A stretch of 64,000 nt of DNA from Bacillota bacterium (GTDB lineage Bacteria > Bacillota > Clostridia > Acetivibrionales > DSM-1351), in assembly GCA_023439045.1 (NCBI GenBank), contig JAEXOY010000016.1, positions 1-64,000 of the forward strand. The letters are read 5' to 3'. A program made the position numbers and the translations under genes. Shown here in pieces: positions 35,515-44,461 of the stretch; positions within the stretch are counted from its first letter, which is position 1, and each line of letters opens with the position of its first letter. The notes below the pieces were generated by a model, which did not search any database, was not told the DNA's origin, and was given only the letters and a program-made list of their open reading frames with translations.

Positions 35515-36129
35515 TTATTTGCGAAGTATGCCAAAAGGCTTACCATTTGGTATAACCACTTTCCCGATATGAGCATTAAAAACTGCAGCAGCTGAGCCAT
35601 AAAACGACAATACTGCAATCATAAGTTCAGAGTAGGCAGCTAGCTTATGTGTGAATTCTTCCATTATACCAAAGCTGCTCAATGACAGCCCGATAAATAG
35701 CAAATCAATCATTACAAAGATAAAAAACAATACTTTGTTAGTCTCAGTTGCCAAAACCGTCATAAATAATGAAAATACTAAATATCCGACAAATGCGATA
35801 CCAAGTTGTTTTTCGTCAACAGTGGAGGCGAGTTTTTCTCCAAAGAAGCCAAGCTTAATAAGCCATGAAAAAGCCACTCCAAACCAGAATAAGCCGAAGC
35901 CTCCAAAGGCGGTAGTGCCAAAAACATTATTTCGCTTAGCGTCACCTATACAGGCAAATAACTGAGCAAGGCCACCTAAAAACAAAGCCCAAGGTATTAC
36001 AAATGATAAGCCATCTGTCCAACCAAGCTTTTGAGAAGATGCAACAAGTGTTACCATAGCTAGTCCAAAAAGACCAAGAGCAGAAGGGTCTGCAAAAACT
36101 GTTTTGATTTCTTGAGGTTTTTCGTTCAT
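35515..36129 (-). CDS. Acetate/succinate transporter, SatP/GPR1-FUN34-YaaH
   Basis: A 204-residue inner-membrane channel with six TM helices. The family hallmark at the N-terminus, NPxPLGL, appears as ADPSALGLFGLAM. FGGFGLFWFGVAFSW is also typical. It probably carries acetate or succinate, products of the expected fermentative life style. Substrate is inferred from family. Confidence 0.9.
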   Translation of the reverse strand: MNEKPQEIKTVFADPSALGLFGLAMVTLVASSQKLGWTDGLSFVIPWALFLGGLAQLFACIGDAKRNNVFGTTAFGGFGLFWFGVAFSWLIKLGFFGEKLASTVDEKQLGIAFVGYLVFSLFMTVLATETNKVLFFIFVMIDLLFIGLSLSSFGIMEEFTHKLAAYSELMIAVLSFYGSAAAVFNAHIGKVVIPNGKPFGILRK

Positions 36130-36171
36130 CGATAGATTCTCCTAATATGATAGTGTATTTTTCTGCAAATA

Positions 36172-36207
36172 AAAAACTCCATTGCATTTAAACAATGGAG
36201 TTTTTTA
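36172..36207 (-). terminator. tRNA-Leu terminator
   Basis: AAAAAACTCCATTG and CAATGGAGTTTTTT form a perfect 14-bp stem just after the tRNA 3' end. Confidence 0.9.
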
Positions 36208-36210
36208 TTT

Positions 36211-36293
36211 TGGTGCGATCGATGGGACTTGAACCCATACGGTCTCCCACACGCCCCTCAAACGTGCGCGTCTGCCAGTTCCGCCACGATCGC
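36211..36293 (-). tRNA. tRNA-Leu (GAG)
   Basis: An 83-nt class II tRNA with encoded CCA. The acceptor stem is GCGATCG/CGATCGC, the anticodon loop TTTGAGG with anticodon GAG, a variable arm is present, and the T-loop is GGTTCAAGTCC. Confidence 0.95.
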
Positions 36294-36427
36294 ATATGCT
36301 ATGTTACTGAAGCCTGCCGCATCAGCAAGTATGATTATACTAGCATATTTAGTATGTGTCAATATAATATTATAAATTTTTTTCTACAATTTAATACCAA
36401 TTATCAACCACATCTTATACCATAATT

Positions 36428-38093
36428 TTACGGCCTCTTACCTTCCGTTACCCAGTCATAGAATTCCTTCTCAGTAATAATCTGCACTCCTAGCTCCTTA
36501 GCCTTTTTGTTCTTTGAAGAACCAGAAAGGTTATCATTATTTATAAGGTAATTAGTTTTTGAAGTAACAGAAGAAGTAACCTTTCCACCCTTAGCTTCAA
36601 TGGTTTCCTTTACCTCATCTCTATTCTTGTATATTTCAACAGAGCCGGTAATGGCAAAGTTAATGTTTTCTAAAATCTGTGCCTCTTCGCTTACAGCAAT
36701 TTCTTCTAGTTCAATCTCTCCAAGGATGTCTAAAACCATTCTTTGGTTTTCTTCTTTTTTGAAAAAATCTACAAAAGAATTAGCCATTATATCGCCAATA
36801 CCATTAATGTCAATAAGCTGTTCATAACGAGCACTGCTTATTTGCTGCCAATCAAAATTAAAATTCTTGCATATTAGTTTTGCGTTTGACAATCCAACAT
36901 TAGGTATTCCCAAACTATACAGAAGCCTTATAACGCTTGTTTTACGTGCTTTTTCAACCGATGCAATAAGATTATTAAAGGACTTCTCTCCAAAACCCTC
37001 CATTACAACAATCTCCTGCTTCTTGTCTGCTATTCTGAATATGTCAGCTAGCTCCTTGACAATACCCTTTGAAATAAATTTTTCAATGGTTGCTTCCGAG
37101 AGCCCCTCAATATTCATCGCATCACGACTTACAAAGTGGGTAAAAAGCTTAAGATGTTTGGCCAGGCAATCATCATTTGTACAATAGAGGCATTTGACAT
37201 CGCTAACCTGCCTTAGCTCGGTTTCTCCCCCACAAACAGGACATTTCTCAGGAATTTCGATATTGTTGCTCTTTGTATAGTTTTCTGATATTTGAGGTAT
37301 TATCATATTTGCCTTATAAACCCCTACAGTATCACCTATACCCAGTTCAAGTCCTTGCATAATACTTATGTTGTGAAGACTGGCACGGCTAACAGTAGTA
37401 CCTTCTAACTCAACTGGTTCAAATATTGCAACGGGATTAATAAGTCCAGTCCTTGATGCACTCCACTCAATCTCAAGCAGCTTGGTTTCTTTCACCTCGT
37501 CCTGCCACTTAAATGCGATAGCATCTCTAGGGAATTTGGAAGTTGTACCTAGTGACTGTCCATAATTTATATCATCATAAACCAGCACAAGACCATCTGA
37601 AGGGAAATCATTTTGTTCAATCTGACTTGCAAACCAATCAATTTCTTCCTTAATATTATCACTATTAACAGCTTTGAAGTGGACTACTTCAAAGCCTTGA
37701 CTTTTTAGCCATTCCATTTGTTTAATTCGAGAGTTTTGGAAATCCACCCCGTCAGCTCTTACAACAGCAAAAGCAAAGAAATGAACATTCCTTTGTGCAG
37801 TAATCTTGTTGTTAAGCTGTCTAACTGAACCACTGCAAAGATTGCGAGGATTTTTGTACTTAGCTTCTACATCTTCTATATCAGCGTTTATCTTTTCAAA
37901 GTCAGAATAACGTATTATGGCTTCCCCTCTAATTGTAAGTATGCCCTTGTAGCCTATACTAACTGGTAGGTTCTTAAATACTTTTGCATTATTTGTGACA
38001 ACCTCTCCCACTTCACCGCTTCCTCTAGTAACAGCCTTTATGAGTTTTCCATCTGAATAAGTAAGTACAATGGTCAAGCCATCAAGCTTCCAT
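36428..38093 (-). pseudogene. ligA: Host DNA ligase ligA, 3' fragment
   Basis: The distal 553 codons of an NAD-dependent DNA ligase, cut from its 5' part by the mobile element. It begins at the W-K codons of the active site (WKLDGLTIVLTYSDGKL). It then runs through the adenylation domain, OB fold (TTVSRASLHNISIMQGLELG), zinc finger (CPVCGG...CLYCTNDDC), helix-hairpin-helix region and C-terminal BRCT domain (about the last 75 residues). The frame is intact. An ORF starting in the element end (TTG at 38134 or ATG at 38116) reads into it, but that product lacks domain Ia, which binds NAD+, so it cannot be a normal ligase. With the 5' part at 60304-60606 the gene would encode 656 residues. Confidence 0.93.
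38087..38093 (-). repeat. Left copy of 7-bp core ATGGAAG
   Basis: CTTCCAT on the plus strand, ATGGAAG on the minus. The same seven bases occur at the other junction (60295-60301). To the right the element begins AATCCGTAA. To the left lies host ligA, CTTGATGG on the minus strand. It is the likely crossover site. Confidence 0.85.
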
Positions 38094-38355
38094 AATCCGT
38101 AATTTACAATAATCATATCATTACAAGAAATCAAAGTAAATTAAACCTTAAATGTTCATATACATTAAAAATAAGAGTAAAGCAACAGAACAAACATATC
38201 GTATAAATGTCAGTCATTAATAATCTATGTGCTTCAGTTCAATATATTGAAAAAAAAGCATTTCTTCATTATTTAATATTCCATGCCTTGCCTCTCCTCA
38301 CCAATCCAGACCTCGCACCACCTTGCTGGACCTCGCCGTTCCACATTATATTATA
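38094..38355. other. Left terminal region of element
   Basis: No gene. It holds the end repeat, the palindrome TTCAATATATTGAA (38238-38251) and a strongly strand-biased stretch (38281-38343) that is G-rich on the minus strand, with two copies of GCGAGGTC. It may bind recombination proteins; that is inference. Confidence 0.6.
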
Positions 38356-38667
38356 TTAATCCTCCCAAACAAATTCTCGCCAGTTGGAAGGAATAATACC
38401 GTTTTTTAAAGCATTAGAAATCATTCCTCTATGCCTATAATCATATCTTAACACATGACACTTTCTGCATAAGGTTCTCAAATTACTCATTCTGTTATCA
38501 CCAAGTTTTCCGCTACGAATATGGTCAATATGACATTCTTCAAGGGTTAGTTCATTATTACAGTGAACACATTTGTGATTATCCCTCTCCCATACTTTAA
38601 TTCTTACCATATACCATAATTCCTTAGGTAGTCTACTTTTAGGCACCTTGAATAACCTCATCTTCAA
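38356..38667 (-). CDS. HNH endonuclease
   Basis: A 103-residue nuclease with a zinc-supported HNH motif: CVHCNNELTLEECHIDHIRS (CxxC and HIDH), then LGDNRMSNLRTLCRKCHVL (the Asn and second CxxC). The start overlaps the end of the upstream 203-residue gene by 29 bases, so they are co-expressed. It could act in restriction of foreign DNA, or be a phage-derived packaging or homing-type nuclease; the target is unknown. Confidence 0.85.
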   Translation of the reverse strand: MKMRLFKVPKSRLPKELWYMVRIKVWERDNHKCVHCNNELTLEECHIDHIRSGKLGDNRMSNLRTLCRKCHVLRYDYRHRGMISNALKNGIIPSNWREFVWED

Positions 38668-39250
38668 TAATGTTGAAACTAACTACTTTAAATCTTCCAA
38701 AACCAATATTCCTTGCATCCGCTATTCCTGAGAACATTCCTGCATCAATTAAAATTGCCTTCATTTCACTCTTGCTGATAACAGTTATATCCCATGAAAT
38801 ATGAAACACTGATTTCCACCCAGGGGATGCTCCTATACGATATCTCATGTTTCTCCCCTTAGTCACAGGATTTTTAACACTTCTTACATCTAAATAAACT
38901 GGTTTATCTGTCTCATGAGTTAATTTCTCTGGTAAAAATCTATCAACAAGTATTTTATCGTCTTTAACTTGCAATGTTGCTGAAACTGATGATTGTAAAG
39001 TCATGCGCCCTTTCTTCGTATACTTCGCACCATCTCTAATACATGCAAATATATAACCTGGGTCAAAATACAATTGACCCTCTTTTGTCATTAATACAGT
39101 CTTCTTCCATTCTTCTGGGTCATTTCCAGCCACCCCTGTCCTCTCCTTCTTCTCGGGAGATAATGTTTCTGGTCCAAACCAATGCCAAAGAACTGGTCTT
39201 GTTCCCATTATCTCTACTTCTGCAATTGCGATGTTTTTTGAAAATAGCAT
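38639..39250 (-). CDS. Phage-like uncharacterised protein
   Basis: A 203-residue cytoplasmic protein. Visible blocks are VEIMGTRPVLWHWFG at the N-terminus, DPEEWKKTV, DPGYIFACIRDGAKYTKKGR, the DVRSVKNPVTKGRN segment and a glycine-rich C-terminal AGMFSGIADARNIGFGRFKV. This pattern recalls a widespread family of unnamed phage and prophage proteins that also end in GFGRF; I recall this from pattern only. A RAMP-like fold with a C-terminal Gly-rich loop is possible. It is encoded just before the HNH nuclease and divergent from an XRE regulator. Confidence 0.6.
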   Translation of the reverse strand: MLFSKNIAIAEVEIMGTRPVLWHWFGPETLSPEKKERTGVAGNDPEEWKKTVLMTKEGQLYFDPGYIFACIRDGAKYTKKGRMTLQSSVSATLQVKDDKILVDRFLPEKLTHETDKPVYLDVRSVKNPVTKGRNMRYRIGASPGWKSVFHISWDITVISKSEMKAILIDAGMFSGIADARNIGFGRFKVVSFNIIEDEVIQGA

Positions 39251-39368
39251 ATGTCTACCTCCTGTCAGAAATAACGCATAAAAATTTTTATTCGTGACCC
39301 ACAGTCACATTTTTTCCTATTTTTTATTTTATAATCAACCTATATTATCCAGATTTTTAGGAGCAAGT

Positions 39369-39614
39369 ATGTATTTAAAAAATGACTTCCCTCGGAATTT
39401 AATAGGTGAGCGTGTTAAGATAGCACGTGAACAGTTTGTTCCTGTAATGACTCAAAATGACCTTTCTGCACGCTTGGCGGTTAGAGGAGTGGAATTAAGT
39501 AGAAGTGCAATTGCGAGAATCGAAGCAAGGAATAGACCTATTACTGATATTCAATTAATTGCTTTTGCTGATGCACTGGGGGTAAGTGTAGATTGGCTAT
39601 TAGGACTTGTATAA
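39369..39614 (+). CDS. XRE-family transcriptional regulator
   Basis: An 81-residue helix-turn-helix protein (LIGERVKIAREQFVPVMTQN, DLSARLAVRGVELSRSAIAR, then a LGVSVDWLLGLV end). Start 39369 is chosen because the sequence from MYLKNDFPRN aligns with XRE proteins and AGGAG lies upstream; an earlier in-frame ATG would add a hydrophobic stretch with no counterpart. It diverges from the phage-like/HNH pair and is likely to control it. It is the only plus-strand gene of the element. Confidence 0.85.
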   Translation: MYLKNDFPRNLIGERVKIAREQFVPVMTQNDLSARLAVRGVELSRSAIARIEARNRPITDIQLIAFADALGVSVDWLLGLV

Positions 39615-39958
39615 TGTTAGCTATTTTACCTAAAGATTTACTTCTATTTTCTTCAATTGTATATTCCCGTTTACCTTTAGTTTCTCCTCAGAATATCATG
39701 AAAAATAGTCATCACAACTATATTTCTTTCTGTATCTGTTTCCTTTTTCGCTTAATAGTGTAAAACAGACATGAGCTATTTTGTATTGCTCCTTCGCATC
39801 CATCTACAGACGATATTCACTGGTGACTAATATAATATGCCAATCGAAATAATAGTTGAAATAATTAGAGGTAAACTACGGAGATATGTTTGAATATAGC
39901 CAGAGTAAGCCTTTAGTGGCTTGTTTTTCCATGAACGATATTCCAAGTTTCACATAAA
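39615..39958. other. Spacer without gene
   Basis: I see no gene or RNA here. Both neighbouring transcription units converge on it. Confidence 0.5.
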
Positions 39959-39990
39959 GTCCATGGGCAGCTAAGTGACTACCCATGGAC
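39959..39990 (-). terminator. Terminator of CBASS operon
   Basis: GTCCATGGG and CCCATGGAC form a perfect 9-bp stem, extended by AG/CT, followed by TTTATG on the minus strand, 14 bases after the CD-NTase stop. Confidence 0.8.
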
Positions 39991-40003
39991 AAACCACGAG
40001 CAG

Positions 40004-41371
40004 TTATAGTGTACTAATCGGAACCTCAATTATATCTCTGGCAACACAGACACCTTTTTTAATTATGTAGCATTCTACATAGTGTGGACCTCCAAAATTG
40101 GTTTCTTCCTTTTTCTTTTCAAAACCATTATCTCTAACTATTTGGCCTCTTATGCAGTTTCTTCGTTCAGCGATATCCCCAACATTTCTTACCTTCCAAT
40201 ACACCTGATATGGTTCAGTTACATCATTTTTTATAATATAAAACTCAAGTTTTTTATTTGTTCTTAATGGCGTCCTATTTCTTAACATATTTCTAATGAA
40301 ATCAGGTCTCCATCCATCCTGAGTAACCTTACAATCAATCTGTAAGCTGTATTTTAGTTCTACAGGGAACATGTCCTCAATAAATTCTTCAGTTTCATCA
40401 AAATCATAAGATTGCTGAATGGAAGAAAACTCTGCTTTTTTTATCATTTGAGCACTCTCAATCAGCATGCTACTCCAATAAGAATGATTAAAAAATTCAT
40501 TCCAAGCGTCAATCCCCTGCTTTTCTGTACAAGTACTGTCAAAGAGTATATTTAACTTATCAATGTAAGTAGTTAATCTACTATATAAATTATTAACTTC
40601 GGTTTTATGAGCTTCGGTTTGAAGTAAACTTATACTATCATCAACTGGATTTTTTACATCTGTATCATCTTTGAGCCTATCTCTAATAGCCTTTATAGTA
40701 TAATAAAAGGATTCATCTAATCTGGTGTAATTTTGATAACATTCTTCAACTAATACAGATTGTATTAACCCTCCTGGCATAATCCAAGAGCTTCTTGATT
40801 TGCAGAACATCTTCAAAAGCCTTACCATTTTCCTTAGCTTATAGTTGTTATCTTTGTTTTTTTCTAAGAACCATTTGGTAATAGCCCTTGGGTCTCTTGC
40901 TCTCCACTGACTGCCACAATGCTCATATCCAAATTCATCATTAGCATTCTTAAATCGCCTATATATAGCAAAATCTATATGATAGCCTTCCACATACTCT
41001 ACTCTCACACAATTAGTCTTTGCTTCAGGCTCTTTTTTGAACTGTGTACATTTCCTTTTCAAAGCGTTAACTATAATATTCTTTACAGCAATATTCCCTG
41101 TTGGAATATTATCTTTTTCAAATACAATTGCCACATCAATATCGTAATCATTTTCATCATTCTGAGTCACTGTTGACATTGCAACACTACCTTGAACAAC
41201 ATCATCAACAACTTTATATTGAGTTTTGTTTTCTTCATTGTATTCAGCTAATCCGCTTTTAAGCCTGTCCAGATTCAATTTCTTTCTATCACGTAATTTC
41301 TGTACTTCCTTCTTCGGCAATACAACGTGGTCCTTATAAAACGTATTAAACTTTGAGTTCAAATCCTTCAT
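40004..41371 (-). CDS. CBASS CD-NTase (cyclic oligonucleotide synthase)
   Basis: A 455-residue cGAS/DncV-like nucleotidyltransferase that should make a cyclic oligonucleotide alarm signal on phage infection. The catalytic GS motif (VVQGSVAMST, Gly61-Ser62), the paired Asp in NDYDIDVAIVF (Asp77, Asp79) and a third Asp in GYHIDFAIYRRF (Asp133) are intact. The C-terminal about 110 residues (FYIIKNDVTEPYQVYWKVRN and VECYIIKKG) look like the AGS-C sensor domain found in such enzymes. Its ATG overlaps the stop of the SAVED gene by four bases, so effector and synthase are coupled. Signal identity is not determinable by eye. Confidence 0.9.
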   Translation of the reverse strand: MKDLNSKFNTFYKDHVVLPKKEVQKLRDRKKLNLDRLKSGLAEYNEENKTQYKVVDDVVQGSVAMSTVTQNDENDYDIDVAIVFEKDNIPTGNIAVKNIIVNALKRKCTQFKKEPEAKTNCVRVEYVEGYHIDFAIYRRFKNANDEFGYEHCGSQWRARDPRAITKWFLEKNKDNNYKLRKMVRLLKMFCKSRSSWIMPGGLIQSVLVEECYQNYTRLDESFYYTIKAIRDRLKDDTDVKNPVDDSISLLQTEAHKTEVNNLYSRLTTYIDKLNILFDSTCTEKQGIDAWNEFFNHSYWSSMLIESAQMIKKAEFSSIQQSYDFDETEEFIEDMFPVELKYSLQIDCKVTQDGWRPDFIRNMLRNRTPLRTNKKLEFYIIKNDVTEPYQVYWKVRNVGDIAERRNCIRGQIVRDNGFEKKKEETNFGGPHYVECYIIKKGVCVARDIIEVPISTL

Positions 41372-42534
41372 TCATTTTCCTCACTTTGTATATACTCTAC
41401 ATATTCACCCTTACAATCCCCGTTCATGATAATTCCCCACGGATACCTATTTACAGCTTGATTTTTGTATTGATAATTTATTATCTGCGGCATTCTATTA
41501 TCATCAATAACTTTTCCAATTTCGAGGGCTAAACAGCTCTGCCCAGAGTAAACAAGATGTATCTTCCTTAAGCCCTTGACTAATTTACCCAACTGTTCAA
41601 TAGTGTCATATACCGAGCAAGTATATTCTCTTAATTGTTCCTTATACCTTATTGCATTATCGCAAGTCACTGCTATCGCTAATTTCACTACTTCCTTGCC
41701 ATTGAATTGAGCCAAGTCAGCATCAGTTATGTCAGAAGTTACTGTAACTGCAACAACAACTTCATTAACTCCAATGTTAATAGAATTGATGTCTGTTACT
41801 AACTTCAGAGGCTGATACTTTTTCCTGAATATGCCTCTGCCTTTTGTTAACTTGTAATACTTTTGTGTTTCTTTTTTATCATATTCGTAATACTCATTGA
41901 TTTTCTCTTTCTTCATTAACGTTCCTGCTAACATAATAAACGGTATTGGTGCTATCCCTGTATAGCCTCTCTTAAATTCTTTACTTTCGTTTTTGAAAGG
42001 TTCTACTTTACTTTTAATCTCTTCAATAATATCATTTGAGATTTCATCGCTAATTCCCTTATTAAAGGTTCTAATGAAATCAATTTCTCTTTCCTTAAAT
42101 TCGAATGCACTTAGTCCCAAATCTTTATGATGATTTTCAATCCTTTTGTCGAAATATCCGTTAATATTAAGTACGTATATTTTGTTTTTTGTATAGTAAT
42201 ATAACCCTGCTCCTGCAATCAGTAGAACAAATCCAGTAATTAACTGAACAACATTGACTTGGGATGCACTGTCAATAATATTACTTGCTTCCTGGGCATT
42301 TACGCTAACCTTAAGTAAAGTTACTATTGGTAGTATTTTGTCTTGAATAGTGCCAAAGGAAGTCACTATAAGTTCTAATCCTGCTGTTAAAAGTATAGTT
42401 GAAAACCCTTCTTCCTTTTTATTTCCAGCAAACCTTTTAACAATGAAAACTATGCCCACAATTAATATTGCCGCAAGCAAAAAAATCTGTATATATTCCA
42501 TAACCCCCCCTACATTCTTAAATATATTACTCAT
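41368..42534 (-). CDS. Two-TM SAVED effector (Cap14-like)
   Basis: A 388-residue membrane effector of CBASS. TM segments lie at about 14-34 (IQIFLLAAILIVGIVFIVKR) and 93-114 (VVQLITGFVLLIAGAGLYYY). The C-terminal SAVED domain (about 240-388) has KLAIAVTCDNAI, RKIHLVYSGQSCLALEIGKV and the YPWGI end. SAVED binds the cyclic nucleotide; the TM part is expected to damage the membrane and stop phage growth by cell suicide. An alternative start is Met12 (42501), preceded by a run of G. It lies between the unknown 302-residue gene and the CD-NTase. Confidence 0.88.
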   Translation of the reverse strand: MSNIFKNVGGVMEYIQIFLLAAILIVGIVFIVKRFAGNKKEEGFSTILLTAGLELIVTSFGTIQDKILPIVTLLKVSVNAQEASNIIDSASQVNVVQLITGFVLLIAGAGLYYYTKNKIYVLNINGYFDKRIENHHKDLGLSAFEFKEREIDFIRTFNKGISDEISNDIIEEIKSKVEPFKNESKEFKRGYTGIAPIPFIMLAGTLMKKEKINEYYEYDKKETQKYYKLTKGRGIFRKKYQPLKLVTDINSINIGVNEVVVAVTVTSDITDADLAQFNGKEVVKLAIAVTCDNAIRYKEQLREYTCSVYDTIEQLGKLVKGLRKIHLVYSGQSCLALEIGKVIDDNRMPQIINYQYKNQAVNRYPWGIIMNGDCKGEYVEYIQSEENE

Positions 42535-42591
42535 AATGAGGAAACAAGTAAGGCAACAGGCTATTTTGTTGCCTTACACTGGTTACCTTGG

Positions 42592-43500
42592 TTATGCTAT
42601 ATATCCATCTACCTGTTTATCCCAACTATTACAATGGTATATTCTATCTATGTGGAGCTTATTGTCTAAAACCTGAGTCTTTGTTAATTTTGAAATCTCT
42701 TCCCAACTTTTGTCTAAAACATATGTTGCATTGTTTGGAAGAAAGCTTTCTAAAATAGCAATTTTCTTTTCTGGATAATCAAATACCATATACCCAGAAA
42801 ATCCTGCCTTTCCAATGGATATGACATTGGGAGTACTTTTCCTAAGTTTGTCTATACAGTGCTTACACATATTTTTCTTTGTATCACTGTATTTTGATAA
42901 TACAGTGTCGATACGCTCGCTAATTTCTTCATCTGAATTTTGCCCAGGTCTTAAAACTTCCCATGGAACCTTCCTTATAACTGTCACAGGTTCACATAGT
43001 TCAGAATTAAATGTCTTAAACTCACCAAAAACACTGATAAAAATATTCATTACAAGTTGTAATATTTCCAAATTGTCTTCACAGACTTCAATTAAGTCTG
43101 AAACAACATATTTGTTTTTATTTTTGTCTTCAACTATTGATAACTCCACTGCCAACGGCAACTGATGTTCACGATAGTATCTCTCGTATGGTATATATTT
43201 GCTGTCACTATATTCAGTACCTTGAAAATCTTCCCATGACCACTCAAAATACCTATATCTTGTTTCTTTGGGTAAATCTTTTCTTATAATGACTTTTCCC
43301 TCAGAGTTATCGAAGAGAGGTTTGGAAAGGTCTGATGCTGGGAGTACACACTCTCCAATAATGTAAGGGTAGAAAAATCCTAATGCCTTCATTAAGTCAC
43401 TATCATCTTCTAAAAGCTGTTTTCCTATATATATTTTGTCACCTGAAATGTATGTAGAAAGGTGCTTAAAGGGATTTCTTATTCTACTTTTTTTGTTCAT
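42592..43500 (-). CDS. Unknown protein, first gene of CBASS operon
   Basis: A 302-residue protein I do not recognise. It is predicted soluble, without signal peptide or TM segment. Recognisable blocks are KHLSTYISGDKIYIGKQLLE at the N-terminus, YRYFEWSWEDFQGTEYSDSK, an IFISVFGEFKTFNSEL centre and CKHCIDKLRKSTPNVISIGK (a CxxC pair) toward the end. AGGAG precedes the ATG. It is separated from the SAVED gene by 57 bases on the same strand with no terminator between, so it is probably a third CBASS component. No known CBASS accessory (Cap2 E1/E2, Cap3 JAB, HORMA or TRIP13) resembles it. Confidence 0.75.
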   Translation of the reverse strand: MNKKSRIRNPFKHLSTYISGDKIYIGKQLLEDDSDLMKALGFFYPYIIGECVLPASDLSKPLFDNSEGKVIIRKDLPKETRYRYFEWSWEDFQGTEYSDSKYIPYERYYREHQLPLAVELSIVEDKNKNKYVVSDLIEVCEDNLEILQLVMNIFISVFGEFKTFNSELCEPVTVIRKVPWEVLRPGQNSDEEISERIDTVLSKYSDTKKNMCKHCIDKLRKSTPNVISIGKAGFSGYMVFDYPEKKIAILESFLPNNATYVLDKSWEEISKLTKTQVLDNKLHIDRIYHCNSWDKQVDGYIA

Positions 43501-43851
43501 TTATTTCTCCTATTCTCTGTGTATTTATTGACAACAGATTAAAATAAAAATGTTTCAAATAAATCTCCTGTTGTAGGTAAATTTATTATCTATATAAACC
43601 TAAAACAAAAGGGACAGGAAAATAATAGCACTCTCCTCTATTTCCATTATTATCCACAATAAATTGACAACCACACAGATTTAGGGTAAAATAAAATACT
43701 GCTAAGGAATTTATTAACCGCAAGTCGGTATATCATTTAATTGAGAAACCTTATTGAATTCGCACTTCAATAGGGTTTTCTCCTTTGTTATAGGGAATTT
43801 CAGTTTTTTATCGGTGTACAGATTTATTAAGTTTTTATTACATTTCAGTAG
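43501..43851. other. CBASS promoter region and XRE terminator
   Basis: No gene. An imperfect hairpin at about 43742-43782 (GAGAAACCTTATTGAA with TTCAATAGGGTTTTCTC) is the likely terminator of the XRE gene. The AT-rich stretch from about 43560 to 43720 should hold the CBASS promoter, but I cannot fix the boxes. Confidence 0.55.
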
Positions 43852-44388
43852 CTATTCCTTATCTAAACTTGATGAAAGGTCATCTAATAAATCATAAAGT
43901 GTAGCTTCATCATTTTCCTTTTTTGCTCTTTCCTCTGCCTCCCTTATCTGAATTATTGCATGTAACCGCTTACCCATTTTTTCGTTTATTAAGTAGGCGT
44001 TTTTCAGGTCTTCCAGCTTAGCCATATCTGCAGAAGCAAGCAGCATTTTCATTGCATACATGTATTTCAATACGGCTTCGTTAAAGTCAAGATTCTCAAA
44101 AATTTTACTAAAATCTTCCGCCTTGACTTTTTTCCCCTCTGATTCTATCTGTTTAGCTTTCTTTGCATTGTTTATAAGCATTTGTCTGCGTACTTCATCG
44201 ATTTCTACTTCATAAAAGCATTCAGGACCTATTCCATAGTAAATTGATAACTTTTCCAAGCTTGAACTGGATGCTTTACTTACACCTGTTTCCCAATTCG
44301 ATACTGTTGCCCTATTAACACCTATAGCAGTTGCTATTTCATCTTGCGTAGCTCCATATATTTCTCTGATTAATTTGAAATTGTTCAT
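43852..44388 (-). CDS. XRE-family regulator
   Basis: A 178-residue protein with an N-terminal XRE helix-turn-helix (about 3-58; GATQDEIATAIGVNRATVSN then WETGVSKASSSSLEKLSIYY) and a helical, charged C-terminal half (60-178) without recognised domain. Its promoter lies inside a 20-bp-arm palindrome, so it probably represses itself. It sits between the restriction-modification genes and the CBASS operon and could control either or both. GAGGAG lies eight bases before the ATG. Confidence 0.88.
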   Translation of the reverse strand: MNNFKLIREIYGATQDEIATAIGVNRATVSNWETGVSKASSSSLEKLSIYYGIGPECFYEVEIDEVRRQMLINNAKKAKQIESEGKKVKAEDFSKIFENLDFNEAVLKYMYAMKMLLASADMAKLEDLKNAYLINEKMGKRLHAIIQIREAEERAKKENDEATLYDLLDDLSSSLDKE

Positions 44389-44408
44389 ATCGTTATCTCC
44401 TCAATATA

Positions 44409-44461
44409 ATAATACTACAATACCCAACAAAATGTCAAGTGATTTTGTTGGGTATTGTAGT
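44409..44461 (-). promoter_or_regulatory. XRE promoter within long palindrome
   Basis: The arms at 44414-44433 (ACTACAATACCCAACAAAAT) and 44442-44461 are a perfect 20-bp inverted repeat with an eight-base spacer. On the minus strand TTGACA (44438-44433) and TATTAT (44414-44409) form a promoter with an 18-base spacer that is almost wholly covered by one arm, the classical position for an autorepressor. Confidence 0.8.

Noticed and set aside
36428..38134. A short but complete DNA ligase of 568 residues
   Set aside because: It lacks domain Ia and starts in element sequence; its missing 5' part is found at 60304-60606, so it is one half of a split gene.
39294..39368. N-terminal extension of the small XRE regulator
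   Set aside because: The added 25 residues are hydrophobic and without family counterpart; AGGAG supports the ATG at 39369.
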